This document shows positions 1 through 8,362 of a DNA stretch of 64,000 bases, in pieces. Positions within the stretch are counted from its first letter, which is position 1. Every line of letters starts with the position of its first letter. The translations under genes and the position numbers were made by a program. Origin of the DNA: Gammaproteobacteria bacterium (GTDB lineage: Bacteria > Pseudomonadota > Gammaproteobacteria > Ga0077554 > Ga007554); the NCBI GenBank assembly GCA_040183005.1, contig JAMPIW010000007.1, positions 1,682,188 through 1,746,187 on the forward strand, given 5' to 3'. The notes beneath the pieces were generated by a model. That model was given only the letters and a program-made list of their open reading frames with translations. It was not told the DNA's origin and did not search any database.

Positions 1-115
1 CCACACTTTCGGGAACCTGGCCCTGCACCAGGCCGAGCGTGGCCGCGCGGGCCGCCGCCGCTGCGCAGGCGCCGGTGGTAAAACCGGTGCGTGTCCCTTT
101 GGGTTTTTTCTCCAT
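1..115 (-). CDS. cbiD: Cobalt-precorrin-5B C1-methyltransferase, N-terminal fragment
   Basis: Only the first 38 codons lie in the window; the gene runs off the left edge. The peptide begins MEKKPKGTRTGFTTGACAAA, the conserved glycine/alanine-rich start of the CbiD family. CbiD methylates C1 of the corrin ring during anaerobic-type cobalamin synthesis using S-adenosylmethionine. It is the tenth gene visible in the B12 operon and follows cobH after 22 bp. The start is ATG at 115; a GTG directly before it (118) is also possible. Called from the N-terminal motif and the gene context. Confidence 0.85.
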   Translation of the reverse strand, partial: MEKKPKGTRTGFTTGACAAAAARAATLGLVQGQVPESV

Positions 116-137
116 CACGGCGGCGCGGCTCTCTGGA

Positions 138-821
138 TTATCCCTGTGGCGACGATGAGGACTGTTGCGCCTCAGCCAGCGCCAGCAGTGCATGGATCGC
201 GGCGACCACCAGCGTCGAGCCACCCTTGCGGCCATGGGTGATGATCCAGGGGGTCTCTTGCAGTTCGCTGACGATCTCCTTCGATTCGGCGGCAGAGACA
301 AACCCCACCGGCATGCCGATGATCAGCGCCGGACGCGTCTGCTCTTCATTGATCAGACGCACAACCTCCAGCAGCGCAGTAGGCGCATTACCGATGGCGA
401 CGATGGCGCCGTCGAGCAGCCCCTGCCGCTGCGCCTTGCGCATCGCCTGCACGGCACGGGTGCTGTTGACGGCGCGCGCCTCTTCGATCACATCCTGGTC
501 GCTGATGAATTGATGCAGCTCAACACCAAAATGGGCAAGGCGAGGCCGCGATACGCCAACGCAGATCATCTCGACATCGGCGATGATCGGTTTGCCGTTG
601 AGGATGGCGGCGACGCCCGCTTCTATGGCGTCTGGGTGAAACCGCGTCAGGCCGTTGAACTCGAAGTCCGCCGTGGCGTGAATCATGCGCCGCACGAGGG
701 GCCACTGGTCGAGGCTGTAGCTGTGGGCACCGACCTCTTGGTCAACGATGGCGAAGGAGTCGTGTTCGATCTGTTGCCCCGCCTGGGTCAGCTGCTCGGT
801 AATCGTATTGATATTGCCCAT
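138..821 (-). CDS. cobH: Precorrin-8X methylmutase
   Basis: A 227-residue protein of the CobH/CbiC family, which moves a methyl group from C11 to C12 of precorrin-8X to give hydrogenobyrinate or its cobalt form. Family signatures seen are the histidine in RRMIHATADFEF (His48, the expected catalytic residue), IADVEMICVGVS, and the C-terminal block GMPVGFVSAAESK. Length is normal for the family. The start is preceded by a weak AAGAGA ribosome site. A 175-bp gap holding a palindromic repeat separates it from cbiX upstream, so it may be partly uncoupled from the rest of the operon. CbiC would be the name in the cobalt-early pathway, which the neighbouring cbiD and cbiX favour. Confidence 0.93.
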   Translation of the reverse strand: MGNINTITEQLTQAGQQIEHDSFAIVDQEVGAHSYSLDQWPLVRRMIHATADFEFNGLTRFHPDAIEAGVAAILNGKPIIADVEMICVGVSRPRLAHFGVELHQFISDQDVIEEARAVNSTRAVQAMRKAQRQGLLDGAIVAIGNAPTALLEVVRLINEEQTRPALIIGMPVGFVSAAESKEIVSELQETPWIITHGRKGGSTLVVAAIHALLALAEAQQSSSSPQG

Positions 822-893
822 TTGTCTCTTATCTCAATCTTATGGTCAATGCTATTAACTTCAACGATGCGCTATCAAATGTAGACCTATCAA

Positions 894-996
894 ATGTAGG
901 GTGGACACGCTTTTGTGCCCACCAAGCGTGCGCAGTTTTTTAAAGGAGTGCCTAACAGCACAGCTGGTGGGCACAAACAACGTGCCCACCCTACAT
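894..996. repeat. REP-like imperfect inverted repeat between cbiX and cobH
   Basis: Two arms of about 31 bp (894-924 and 965-996) are near-perfect reverse complements, sharing ATGTAGGGTGG.CACG and TTTGTGCCCACCA, around a 40-bp loop. The left arm is preceded by a short direct repeat, TATCAAATGTAG, present twice at about 873-900. The right arm ends next to the cbiX stop codon. It resembles palindromic REP-type elements scattered in proteobacterial genomes. As RNA it would form a strong hairpin and may reduce read-through into cobH. Confidence 0.65.
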
Positions 997-1923
997 CTAT
1001 TTATGGCTGTGATCATGATCATGATCATGGTGGCAGTGCTCATGCTCATCATGATGGTGTTCGCCATGGTCATCGTGATCGTGATGATGGTGATGCCCAT
1101 GATCACTCTCTTCGGCGAGGAGGCGATATTGACAGCCATCACACTCCATCATGGTCTTTTCACAGTGAGTCGTTTCGCCACGCGCGTCACGCACACGGCT
1201 GTTGAGTGTCTCGTAGATCTCTTTTTCAAAACCGAAGTAGTCGCCGTGGGCGATGGCCAGCTGTGGATACTGCTCCTGCAAGCGCGCCACCTGCCGTTTG
1301 ATGCGCTCGATCAGGGTGCCGGTAAAGAGGTAGTAGGGGAGCACGGCGATCTGGGTCATGCCCAGTTTGGCATGACGTTGCACCACGCCCTCAAGGCGTG
1401 GGTGGGTGATGCCGGTAAAGGCGATATCGACCAGTTCGTGGTCGCTCTCTTCGAAGAGCCAGCGCGCCATCTTGGCCACTTCGCCATTGGCGATCCGGTC
1501 GGATGAGCCGCGCCCCAGCAGGATGACGCCGGTCGTTTTGGGGTCGGGCATATCCAACTTGGCCAGCACCTTGCGCAGGTTGCGCTTAAGGATGGTGAGT
1601 ATCTGATCGGTCGCACCGATGTGGCGGGCGTAGATGAATTCAATTTCGGGATGACGTTGGCGCGCCTTGTCGATGTGGTGCGGAATCTCCATCTTGACGT
1701 GGCCCGCTGCATTCAAGATCAGCGGAATAACGATGACCTGTGCTGAATCGTTGGCAGCGGTGTCGAGCCCCTGGTCGAGCAGCACATCGGCAAATTCGAT
1801 GAAGCAGGTTTCGATACGCCACTGCGGATTTTTCTTGGCCCACTGCGCCGCGAACTGATCGATCTCGACATTGCCGGGTGTGTGGCGTGAGCCGTGGCCC
1901 ACTAACAGGATGGTGCTCTTCAT
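997..1923 (-). CDS. cbiX: Sirohydrochlorin cobaltochelatase with histidine-rich tail
   Basis: A 308-residue long-form CbiX, which inserts Co2+ into sirohydrochlorin at the start of the cobalt-early B12 pathway. Two chelatase repeats are visible: the N-terminal LLVGHGSRHTPGN with the metal-binding His10, and a second half near residues 130-240 (VILLGRGSSD, AVLPYYLFTG). After a CDGC motif (about residue 262) the protein ends in a tail of roughly 35 residues that is mostly His, Asp and Glu, likely a metal store or delivery arm as in other long CbiX proteins. ATG start overlaps the cobM stop by 4 bp, indicating translational coupling. A siroheme ferrochelatase role is less likely given the operon. 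Confidence 0.93.
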   Translation of the reverse strand: MKSTILLVGHGSRHTPGNVEIDQFAAQWAKKNPQWRIETCFIEFADVLLDQGLDTAANDSAQVIVIPLILNAAGHVKMEIPHHIDKARQRHPEIEFIYARHIGATDQILTILKRNLRKVLAKLDMPDPKTTGVILLGRGSSDRIANGEVAKMARWLFEESDHELVDIAFTGITHPRLEGVVQRHAKLGMTQIAVLPYYLFTGTLIERIKRQVARLQEQYPQLAIAHGDYFGFEKEIYETLNSRVRDARGETTHCEKTMMECDGCQYRLLAEESDHGHHHHHDHDDHGEHHHDEHEHCHHDHDHDHSHK

Positions 1924-2714
1924 TGCTCGTTACCTGCCGGTTTTTCCGCTTTACGAAAGCGATGGGTAAATGTTTTGTCGTAGAGTTTTGACTTCTTCAA
2001 CTCTGGCCAGTGGCGTGCGCCCAGCGCCGGGCTGACGATAATCATCGCCTGACTGGTGATCTTCTCGGCGATGCACCTGTCGCGGATATCGCTCAGGGTG
2101 CCGCGAACGATCTTCTCCTCATCGGGCCAGCTCGCCTTCTGTACTACCAGCACCGGCGCATCCTCGCTCCAGCCTGCCGCCAGCAGTTCGCCCTGCACCT
2201 TTTTTAACAGGGTGATCGAGAGGAAGATGCATAGCGTGGAGTGGTGTTGCGCCAGCGCTTGCAGCGATTCACCTTCCGGCATCGGGGTACGCCCCTCGAC
2301 ACGGGTGAGGATCACGGTCTGTGTCACCTCGGGCAGCGTCAGGCTCTCAACCGCCGTGGCGGCGGAGGCCATGGCGGATGAGACCCCAGGCACCACGCCG
2401 ACCTCGATGCCCGCCGCATCCAGCGGTTGCACCATCTCGATCAAGGCGCCATAAAGGCCGGGATCGCCTGTTTGCAGACGTATGACTGTCTCATGCGCTT
2501 GCGCCTTGGCGATGAGCCAGCCAGTGATCTCCTCCAACGCCATATCTTTCGAATCGGCGATCTCGCACCCTGCTGGCGCCCAGCGCATCGCCGCCTCTGA
2601 GACCAGAGAACCGGCGTAGATGATGGCGGAGGCAGCGGCGATCAGATCACGTCCCTTGACCGTAATCAGATCAGGATCACCCGGCCCGGCGCCGACAAAC
2701 CACACCTTGCCCAT
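1920..2714 (-). CDS. cobM: Precorrin-4 / cobalt-precorrin-4 C11-methyltransferase
   Basis: A SAM-dependent tetrapyrrole methylase of the CobM/CbiF family that methylates C11 of the ring. Seen: the N-terminal MGKVWFVGAGPGDPDLIT motif, YAGSLV, the loop LQTGDPGLYGA, and VVPGVSSAMASAAT, which together separate CobM from other methylases. The open frame extends 18 codons further upstream, but ATG at 2714 starts exactly at the conserved motif, lies 2 bp after the cbtA stop and has a GGTGGA site, giving 264 residues, normal for the family. Its 3' end overlaps cbiX by 4 bp. Confidence 0.93.
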   Translation of the reverse strand: MGKVWFVGAGPGDPDLITVKGRDLIAAASAIIYAGSLVSEAAMRWAPAGCEIADSKDMALEEITGWLIAKAQAHETVIRLQTGDPGLYGALIEMVQPLDAAGIEVGVVPGVSSAMASAATAVESLTLPEVTQTVILTRVEGRTPMPEGESLQALAQHHSTLCIFLSITLLKKVQGELLAAGWSEDAPVLVVQKASWPDEEKIVRGTLSDIRDRCIAEKITSQAMIIVSPALGARHWPELKKSKLYDKTFTHRFRKAEKPAGNEQ

Positions 2715-2716
2715 CG

Positions 2717-3439
2717 TCAATCCACCCACTTCTGAAAGAGACCATAAAGAGCACCCAAACTCAGCCAAAAGAGAGCGTTGGCGATCGCTGTGGCCACGAC
2801 AAAAGCGTGTACCAACTCCGCCGGGGCCGTGCTGACATGGATGTCGGGCTGTGGCGCGCCGATAAGATGGGGCGCAATGAGCACCACCACACCCAGGATT
2901 TTAAAGGCAGTACGGGGCGAAAAAACGATCAGCCAGAGAGCGCTCGCCGTGGCGATCACCGTCCCTCCCCACCAGAGCTGCCGCGCCATTAACGCCGCCG
3001 ACTCGGTACCAGGCAGTTCAGGCGGCAGACCGAGTGATGGCGCAACAAAAAATACTGCGTAACCACCCAGCCCCCACAGCAGACCTGAACGCCAGGTCAG
3101 CTTTGCATTACGCAGCGTTACCAAAGCCCCCAGCAAGAGGGTAAAACCAAACGCCACCACAATATTGGCCCCAGCCGTGAAGAGTGTGCGCTCCCACCCC
3201 TCTGCGGGCTGCCAGCCGCCATGTTCATGCCCGTGGTCAGCCGCAGCATGGTCGTGCTCTGCACTGAGCTGATGCCCAGCCGCCTGCTCATACTGCTCCG
3301 CCTCCAGCAGCTGCGGTATCACCTGGAATTGTTGCACCAGCGTTAATAACAGCCCCACCAGCAGCCCCACCAGCGCGGCTACGGCAATTCTGTTTTTAAA
3401 TGTGCCCAGACTCATCGTCGTTGCACGGCTTAATGACAT
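2717..3439 (-). CDS. cbtA: Cobalt transporter subunit CbtA
   Basis: A 240-residue membrane protein of the CbtA family, predicted from B12-riboswitch genomics to take up cobalt together with CbtB. It has about five to six hydrophobic segments and the family block GYAVFFVAPSLGLPPELPG. Between the first two segments lies a His/Asp-rich loop (HDHAAADHGHEHGG), a probable metal-binding site facing the periplasm. The start at 3439 overlaps the end of cbtB by 10 bp; an alternative ATG at 3415 avoids the overlap but has no better ribosome site. Function of the family is inferred from context, not well proven biochemically. Confidence 0.9.
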   Translation of the reverse strand: MSLSRATTMSLGTFKNRIAVAALVGLLVGLLLTLVQQFQVIPQLLEAEQYEQAAGHQLSAEHDHAAADHGHEHGGWQPAEGWERTLFTAGANIVVAFGFTLLLGALVTLRNAKLTWRSGLLWGLGGYAVFFVAPSLGLPPELPGTESAALMARQLWWGGTVIATASALWLIVFSPRTAFKILGVVVLIAPHLIGAPQPDIHVSTAPAELVHAFVVATAIANALFWLSLGALYGLFQKWVD

Positions 3440-3615
3440 GGAAATCCCGTTGCATGGCGCGTATCGTGCGCCGCACTGTGTACCATCTGGTTTTCAGCGA
3501 ACCCTGCAACAAAGACGAGCGCCAAACCAAAGAGCGCCGCCAGCACTGCCGGCAAGCGGCGACGGGCTGCACCTGACGTTGCGGCAGGGATCTCTAAACT
3601 ATGTTCAATGTGCAT
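3430..3615 (-). CDS. cbtB: Cobalt transporter subunit CbtB
   Basis: A 61-residue protein with one transmembrane helix (about residues 21-40) followed by the hallmark metal-binding tail HDTRHATGFPCH ending at the C-terminus. CbtB pairs with CbtA in predicted cobalt uptake. An AAGGAG site sits 6 bp before the ATG. It lies 13 bp after the cobB stop and overlaps cbtA, so the pair is co-translated within the B12 operon. Confidence 0.92.
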   Translation of the reverse strand: MHIEHSLEIPAATSGAARRRLPAVLAALFGLALVFVAGFAENQMVHSAAHDTRHATGFPCH

Positions 3616-3628
3616 GGTTTTCTCCTTT

Positions 3629-4948
3629 TTAGGTTAGTGATGTTAATAAGGGCGACGGTACGAAGAGGCGTGCCGTCGCTCTCGGGTTCGATGGAAAATA
3701 GAGGTGCAGATAGGAGGCGTTGGTTCGACCGGCACGATAGACTGCCTCGCCGCGTCGTCCCGCGCGCACGCCTTCGCTGACGGCGACAGGTGCCAGCGGA
3801 CTCTCCATCTGCGAGTAGTGAAACGTGTGGCCGCGCATCGACCCTTCAGGCAACGCTACGCTGTGCAGTCCGAGGTTGGCAAGCTTCTCCTGCATTTTTG
3901 CACTACCTGAAAGTAACCCAACCATCTCCGCTTTATGGCCGTGAAGATCGGTAAGCGACTCCAGCAGATACAACATGCCGCCACACTCGGCGACGATGGG
4001 CTTGCCCGCCGCGTGATGAGTACGCACGGATTCGATCATGCCATGGTTGGCGGCGAGTTGTACACTGTGCAATTCCGGGTAGCCGCCGGGCAGATACAGG
4101 CTGTCTGCTTGAGGAAGTGCGGCGTCACGCAGGGGTGAGAAAAAGACCAGCTCCGCCCCCAGCGCGGTGAGCAGGTCGAGATTGGCCTGATAAAGAAATG
4201 AAAACGCCGCGTCACGCGCCACCGCGATGCGCACACCTTCGAGCAACGGCGACAGCGGTGTAGTGTTCACAGGATCAAATGAAATGGTATCGGGAAGATC
4301 GGTAAAACCGTGTTTCATCCAGACATCCGCCAGGTGATCGAGACGTTTTTCGATGTCAATGATTTCCGCCGCTTGAACCAAGCCGAGATGCCGGTCAGGA
4401 AGCGCGATATCGGCATCTCGCGGCAGGCTCGCCCACAAGCGCAAGCCTTCTGGCAGGCTTTCAGCCAGCATGGCGGAGTGATGCTCCCCTGCAACCATAT
4501 TGGCCGCCACACCCGCGCAAACAAGATCCTCCCGGTAATGTGCCAGCCCATACGCGACAGCACCGAAGGTTTGGGCCATGGCGCCTGCGTCGATCACGGC
4601 AAGCACCGGCAGACCGAATTTGACAGCAAGATCCGCGCTTGAAGGTTGTCCATCAAAAAGACCCATCACGCCCTCAACCAGAATCAGGTCCGCGTCGACG
4701 ATCGCCTCCCACAATAATTGCCGGCAATGCGCCTCGCCGACCATCCACAGATCAAGCTGATACACTGGGTTTCCCGATGCGCGTTCAAGAATCATGGGAT
4801 CAAGAAAATCCGGCCCCGTCTTGAACACACGCACCCGCCGCCCTTGGTTGCGATGATAGCGCGCCAGCGCGGCCGTGGTGATGGTCTTGCCTTGGCCCGA
4901 TGCGGGGGCGGTGATGAGCAGCGCCGGGCAGTGGCGAGGCGCGCTCAC
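3629..4948 (-). CDS. cobB: Cobyrinic acid a,c-diamide synthase
   Basis: A 439-residue CobB/CbiA enzyme that amidates the a and c carboxylates of (hydrogeno)cobyrinate using glutamine and ATP. The N-terminal half has the P-loop APASGQGKT (residues 15-23) and VEGVMGLFDG; the C-terminal half is a class I glutamine amidotransferase with LYLPGGYPE, the nucleophile cysteine in VAECGGMLYL and SYLHLYF near the end. It starts at GTG 4948, overlapping the cobO stop by 4 bp. CbiA is the usual name in cobalt-early pathways, which cbiX and cbiD here suggest; the sequence alone does not settle it. Confidence 0.94.
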   Translation of the reverse strand: MSAPRHCPALLITAPASGQGKTITTAALARYHRNQGRRVRVFKTGPDFLDPMILERASGNPVYQLDLWMVGEAHCRQLLWEAIVDADLILVEGVMGLFDGQPSSADLAVKFGLPVLAVIDAGAMAQTFGAVAYGLAHYREDLVCAGVAANMVAGEHHSAMLAESLPEGLRLWASLPRDADIALPDRHLGLVQAAEIIDIEKRLDHLADVWMKHGFTDLPDTISFDPVNTTPLSPLLEGVRIAVARDAAFSFLYQANLDLLTALGAELVFFSPLRDAALPQADSLYLPGGYPELHSVQLAANHGMIESVRTHHAAGKPIVAECGGMLYLLESLTDLHGHKAEMVGLLSGSAKMQEKLANLGLHSVALPEGSMRGHTFHYSQMESPLAPVAVSEGVRAGRRGEAVYRAGRTNASYLHLYFPSNPRATARLFVPSPLLTSLT

Positions 4949-5577
4949 AATTCAACACCGTTTTGTGCGCGCATGCCCGCCTGGAAGGCGTGCTTGATGA
5001 GGGTCATTTCGGTAACGGTGTCCGCAGCCTCAATGAGCGCGGGAGGAGCGGCGCGGCCAGTGATCACCACATGCTGACGAGCGGGGCGCGCACCCACTGT
5101 ATCGAGTACATCATCCAGCGACAGATAGCCGTATTTGAGCGCGATATTGAGTTCGTCCAGCACCACCAGCGCCGTATCCGCATCACGCAGCAGCGTTGCC
5201 GCCACCGCCCAAGCCGCTTGTGCAGCCTGAATGTCACGACTACGATCTTGCGTCTCCCAGGTAAAGCCTTCGCCCATCACGTGATAGCTGATCTCCGGAA
5301 AGCGCCGAAAGAAAGCCTCTTCGCCGGTGGAAAAACTGCCTTTGATGAACTGCACCACACCCACCCGCATACCGTGGCCGAGTGCCCGCGCCACCATGCC
5401 GAAAGCCGCCGTGCTCTTGCCTTTGCCGTTACCGGTATTGACGATGAGCACGCCGCGTTCTTCCGTGGCCGACGCAATATGAGCGTCCACCACCGCCTTT
5501 TTGCGTTGCATGCGCAGCCGGTGACGCTCCTCTCTTGAGGTATCCGGCGCGCCCGGCACATCGGCCACGTCGCTCAT
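4945..5577 (-). CDS. cobO: Cob(I)yrinic acid a,c-diamide adenosyltransferase
   Basis: A 210-residue CobA/CobO/BtuR-type adenosyltransferase, which attaches 5'-deoxyadenosine from ATP to the reduced cobalt. The P-loop is VNTGNGKGKSTAAFG, followed by GVVQFIKG, ALVVLDELNIAL and VVITGRAAP, all family signatures. Length fits. The N-terminal 35 residues are charged and less conserved, as in the family. ATG overlaps the btuM stop and the 3' end overlaps cobB, both by 4 bp, so the step is coupled to corrinoid import and a,c-diamide formation. btuR/cobA are synonyms. Confidence 0.95.
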   Translation of the reverse strand: MSDVADVPGAPDTSREERHRLRMQRKKAVVDAHIASATEERGVLIVNTGNGKGKSTAAFGMVARALGHGMRVGVVQFIKGSFSTGEEAFFRRFPEISYHVMGEGFTWETQDRSRDIQAAQAAWAVAATLLRDADTALVVLDELNIALKYGYLSLDDVLDTVGARPARQHVVITGRAAPPALIEAADTVTEMTLIKHAFQAGMRAQNGVEL

Positions 5578-6155
5578 CTTGAGATAGTGCTCTCTACGTT
5601 GTGCTTGTTCACAGCAGAAAGTGCGGCGTGAATCACCGCTGCAATGCCAACATAGAATGCCAGCGATGACAGATCATGCGGAAAGTATTTCACCAGCCGC
5701 GCACCAAACTCCACTAGGCTAGTCTGCGCAAAGCGGCCTGAAAGAAAGTAAAAACCGCCACTGGAGAACAACTCACACAGCAGCGCGCCGACGAGCAGGC
5801 TGAGTGTAAGCCGCCCAATCATCCTTGTCATCGTGGCGTGGTGATATTGCGCATACCAACGGCCCGCGAGCCAAAGCGCACCATAGGCCGGCAGCAAAAA
5901 TGCGTAGGCCGGTGTGATGCAAAAAGTGCCGGCGCCGCCCCAGGTGACGGCAGAATAATCCAGAAGCGTCACCGTGGCGATCAACATGGGAAACACCCAA
6001 AGGGGGCGCAGATATACCCCGGCAAGAAAAAACACCGCCCAGGACGCGCCTGGCAGGTTGTTCAGCGTGGCGAAATGCTGGCCGCGCGTGGCGGCCATCA
6101 GTGCCACCAACACAGCGCCTATCATGAGCTGGTGACGTGGAGCAAGCGTTGACAT
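5574..6155 (-). CDS. btuM: BtuM-like solitary cobalamin transporter (ECF S-component type)
   Basis: A 193-residue integral membrane protein with about six hydrophobic segments. Conserved-looking stretches are LPGASWAVFFLAGVYLR, GTFCITPAYAFLLPAYG and FPHDLSSLAFYVG. From memory this pattern matches BtuM, a small S-component-like B12 transporter of Gram-negative bacteria in which one cysteine (about position 80) ligates the cobalt; here Cys79 sits in the equivalent motif. The gene lies 12 bp after btuB under the cobalamin riboswitch and just before cobO, the expected place for inner-membrane corrinoid import. No ATPase or T-component gene is in the window. Assignment rests on motif recall and context; a related B12-locus membrane protein of unknown role is the alternative. 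Confidence 0.7.
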   Translation of the reverse strand: MSTLAPRHQLMIGAVLVALMAATRGQHFATLNNLPGASWAVFFLAGVYLRPLWVFPMLIATVTLLDYSAVTWGGAGTFCITPAYAFLLPAYGALWLAGRWYAQYHHATMTRMIGRLTLSLLVGALLCELFSSGGFYFLSGRFAQTSLVEFGARLVKYFPHDLSSLAFYVGIAAVIHAALSAVNKHNVESTISR

Positions 6156-6167
6156 GTGCCTTACCTC

Positions 6168-8015
6168 TTATGTGGGTGACTTGCCGGGTTGGTAACGGAA
6201 CGTGATGAAGAAGTTGCGTCCCGCCTGATTGTAATACGACGCCGTTTCATAGCGCTTATCAAACAGGTTGGCAATGCGCGCCTGCACCAACCAGTTTTTG
6301 GCAAGTGCGCGCTCGACACGCAGATCAAGCGTAGTGTAGCCACCCATGGTGCGTGTATTAGCGAGGTCATCGAAACGCTTGCCTTCAGCAAAAAGCGTTG
6401 CACCAACACGGTAATGTCCGAAGCCACGATCCATATTTACCCGCAGTGTTTGTTCGGCACGGCGCGGCAGCACATTGCCATTGTAAGTGCCAGACGCACG
6501 GTTCTCGGGATCCAGCAGAGTGAGGCTGGTGTTCATGTGCCAGCCGGCGAGCTGTGTGGCAACGGCGCCTTCCACCCCGCGCAGGCGGGCAGAATCAATA
6601 TTGACAGGGGCGAACGTTGTTGGATCAAAGCCAATCAGATCATTAACTGCCGTCCGAAAAACATGGGCAGACCAACTGCCCCACGCCGGCGCACCTCGCA
6701 GACCAAGCTCGATGCTGCGTGATTGCTCCGATCTCAAGTTGGGGTTTCCATAACCAGGATAATAGAGCTCGTTAAAGGTAGGTGCCTTGAACGCCGTGCC
6801 GTAATTAGCGGTTACGCGCACTAGATTGTTGATCGCGTAGCCCCAGGCCAGCCCACCCGTGGTTTTCTCGCCAAATTGCTGATTTTTGTCGTGGCGTACA
6901 CTGGCCTGCACATCATGCGCACCGAACGCTCCCTGGTATTGAGTGAACAGCCCTTTATTATCGCGTGAAGCAACACTGTAAATGGCGGTACTGTCAACAC
7001 GGTCGTTCTGGTAGTCAAAACCTGCCGTCAACAGATGTTGAGCGGCGACGGAAATATCACCTTGCAGCGACACAGTGTCACGCTCGGAATTGAAGCGGCT
7101 GCTGAAAATGCCATCCTTGAAGTTGTCAGAGTCATCCTGGCTGCGCCCAGCGGCCAGAGACAAGCGTAGCGCGTCTACGGGATTAAGAAGCAAGCGGCCG
7201 CCATACACCTGCTGCGTTGATTTTGATTCGTTCTGGAAACTGCCGTCGTAGTGGACTCGGCCTTCAGTGCCCAGCCAATGCAGGTCCACCTCTCCGAGCT
7301 TGCCGAAACGATAGCCCCCACGCAATGTCCCCGATTTATTGCGGTAACCGTCCTTATCCGGCTCCACGGTAAAACAACCCGCGCCGCCGGGAAAAGGCTT
7401 ACCGTTGCAGGCGTTGAAACCGCTGCTATTCATACCGCTCACGCTTGCATTAAACCAACTATTCTCGCCGCCGCCCGAAACTCCGGCGGAAGCCTTGTAG
7501 GTATTGTAGGAACCCCCTCCCACGCTGAAGGAAGGTGTCAACGCCCCGCCGCCTTTGCGCGTGAAAATCTGGATCACGCCACCGATAGCCTCTGAACCAT
7601 ACAAGCTTGAGCGCGGCCCACGCACGATCTCAATACGCTCAATCTGGTCAATGGGGTAATCCTGAAACGCCGCCATGCCTGTTGTCGCCGAACCGACTTT
7701 GATGCCATCGATCAACACCAACACATGGTCAGATTCAGTACCCCGCAGGAAAAAAGAAGTCTGTTTTCCTGCCCCGCCATTATTGGCGATGGATAGCCCA
7801 GGCGTGCCGCGCAACACATCCTGCACAGACTGCGCCTGCTGGCGTTCAATGTCCTGGCGGGTGATGACAGTCACCGCCGCAAGGGATTCATCCACTGTCT
7901 GCGCTGTGCGGGTGGCGGTAACAATAACGGTATCAAGTGGTGCGACGTTGTTTGCAGCATAAACAGGATAAGGGCCGAGCAACAGCACGGCTGTCGGCAT
8001 AAGACGCAGTTTCAT
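6168..8015 (-). CDS. btuB: TonB-dependent cobalamin outer-membrane receptor
   Basis: A 615-residue TonB-dependent receptor. ATG 8015 gives a clean signal peptide (MKLRLMPTAVLLLGPYPVYA) and has a GAGAGGAA ribosome site; longer in-frame starts run into the riboswitch leader. A TonB box (DTVIVTATR) follows, then the plug (DVLRGTPGLSI, FFLRGTESDHVLVLIDG, IERIEIVRGPRSSLYGSEAI) and a long beta-barrel ending in FRYQPGKSPT. It is the first gene behind the cobalamin riboswitch, which with the BtuB-like plug argues for cobalamin rather than siderophore import. Confidence 0.93.
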   Translation of the reverse strand: MKLRLMPTAVLLLGPYPVYAANNVAPLDTVIVTATRTAQTVDESLAAVTVITRQDIERQQAQSVQDVLRGTPGLSIANNGGAGKQTSFFLRGTESDHVLVLIDGIKVGSATTGMAAFQDYPIDQIERIEIVRGPRSSLYGSEAIGGVIQIFTRKGGGALTPSFSVGGGSYNTYKASAGVSGGGENSWFNASVSGMNSSGFNACNGKPFPGGAGCFTVEPDKDGYRNKSGTLRGGYRFGKLGEVDLHWLGTEGRVHYDGSFQNESKSTQQVYGGRLLLNPVDALRLSLAAGRSQDDSDNFKDGIFSSRFNSERDTVSLQGDISVAAQHLLTAGFDYQNDRVDSTAIYSVASRDNKGLFTQYQGAFGAHDVQASVRHDKNQQFGEKTTGGLAWGYAINNLVRVTANYGTAFKAPTFNELYYPGYGNPNLRSEQSRSIELGLRGAPAWGSWSAHVFRTAVNDLIGFDPTTFAPVNIDSARLRGVEGAVATQLAGWHMNTSLTLLDPENRASGTYNGNVLPRRAEQTLRVNMDRGFGHYRVGATLFAEGKRFDDLANTRTMGGYTTLDLRVERALAKNWLVQARIANLFDKRYETASYYNQAGRNFFITFRYQPGKSPT

Positions 8016-8149
8016 TGAAAAATATTCCTCTCTCGCACAAGCGCGCGATGGTGGGTTGGAAATTAAGGCACGCGAGAGGAGAACAGCCAGGCAAAAACAG
8101 GGGATGAGACCTGAACGCCCGGACATCGCCCTCCGCAATGTCATCACAG

Positions 8150-8330
8150 CGCATCAGGCCGGTCTCCGGGCTTACGAGCGGGAAAATTCCCAAGAGCAGC
8201 GCCTTCCCATGCAATGCACAGTGGCGTGTTGCTACTCTTTGACTCGCATACCGTTGCGGGGGCAGCGCCGGCTTTGTTCTAACACCTTGAAAGGCAGAAC
8301 ACACCGGCTTCCCGTTTAAGCCCTTGGGCG
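8150..8330 (-). promoter_or_regulatory. Cobalamin riboswitch (AdoCbl-type leader)
   Basis: Read on the minus strand the leader shows the full set of B12-element landmarks in order: AAACGGGAAGCCGGTG (8303-8318), GCCGGCGCTGCCCCCGCAAC (about 8255-8276), a CCACTG...GGGAAGGC block, and the B12 box AGCCCGGAGACCGGCC (8157-8172). It lies about 140 bp upstream of the btuB ATG and downstream of a good promoter. A further stem, GACATTGC/GCGATGTC with a GGAGG loop (8122-8142), may belong to the expression platform. It should repress the whole B12 operon when adenosylcobalamin is plentiful. Confidence 0.93.
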
Positions 8331-8362
8331 AATGCCTTCGGGCCACCTGAAGCGAAGGGCGA

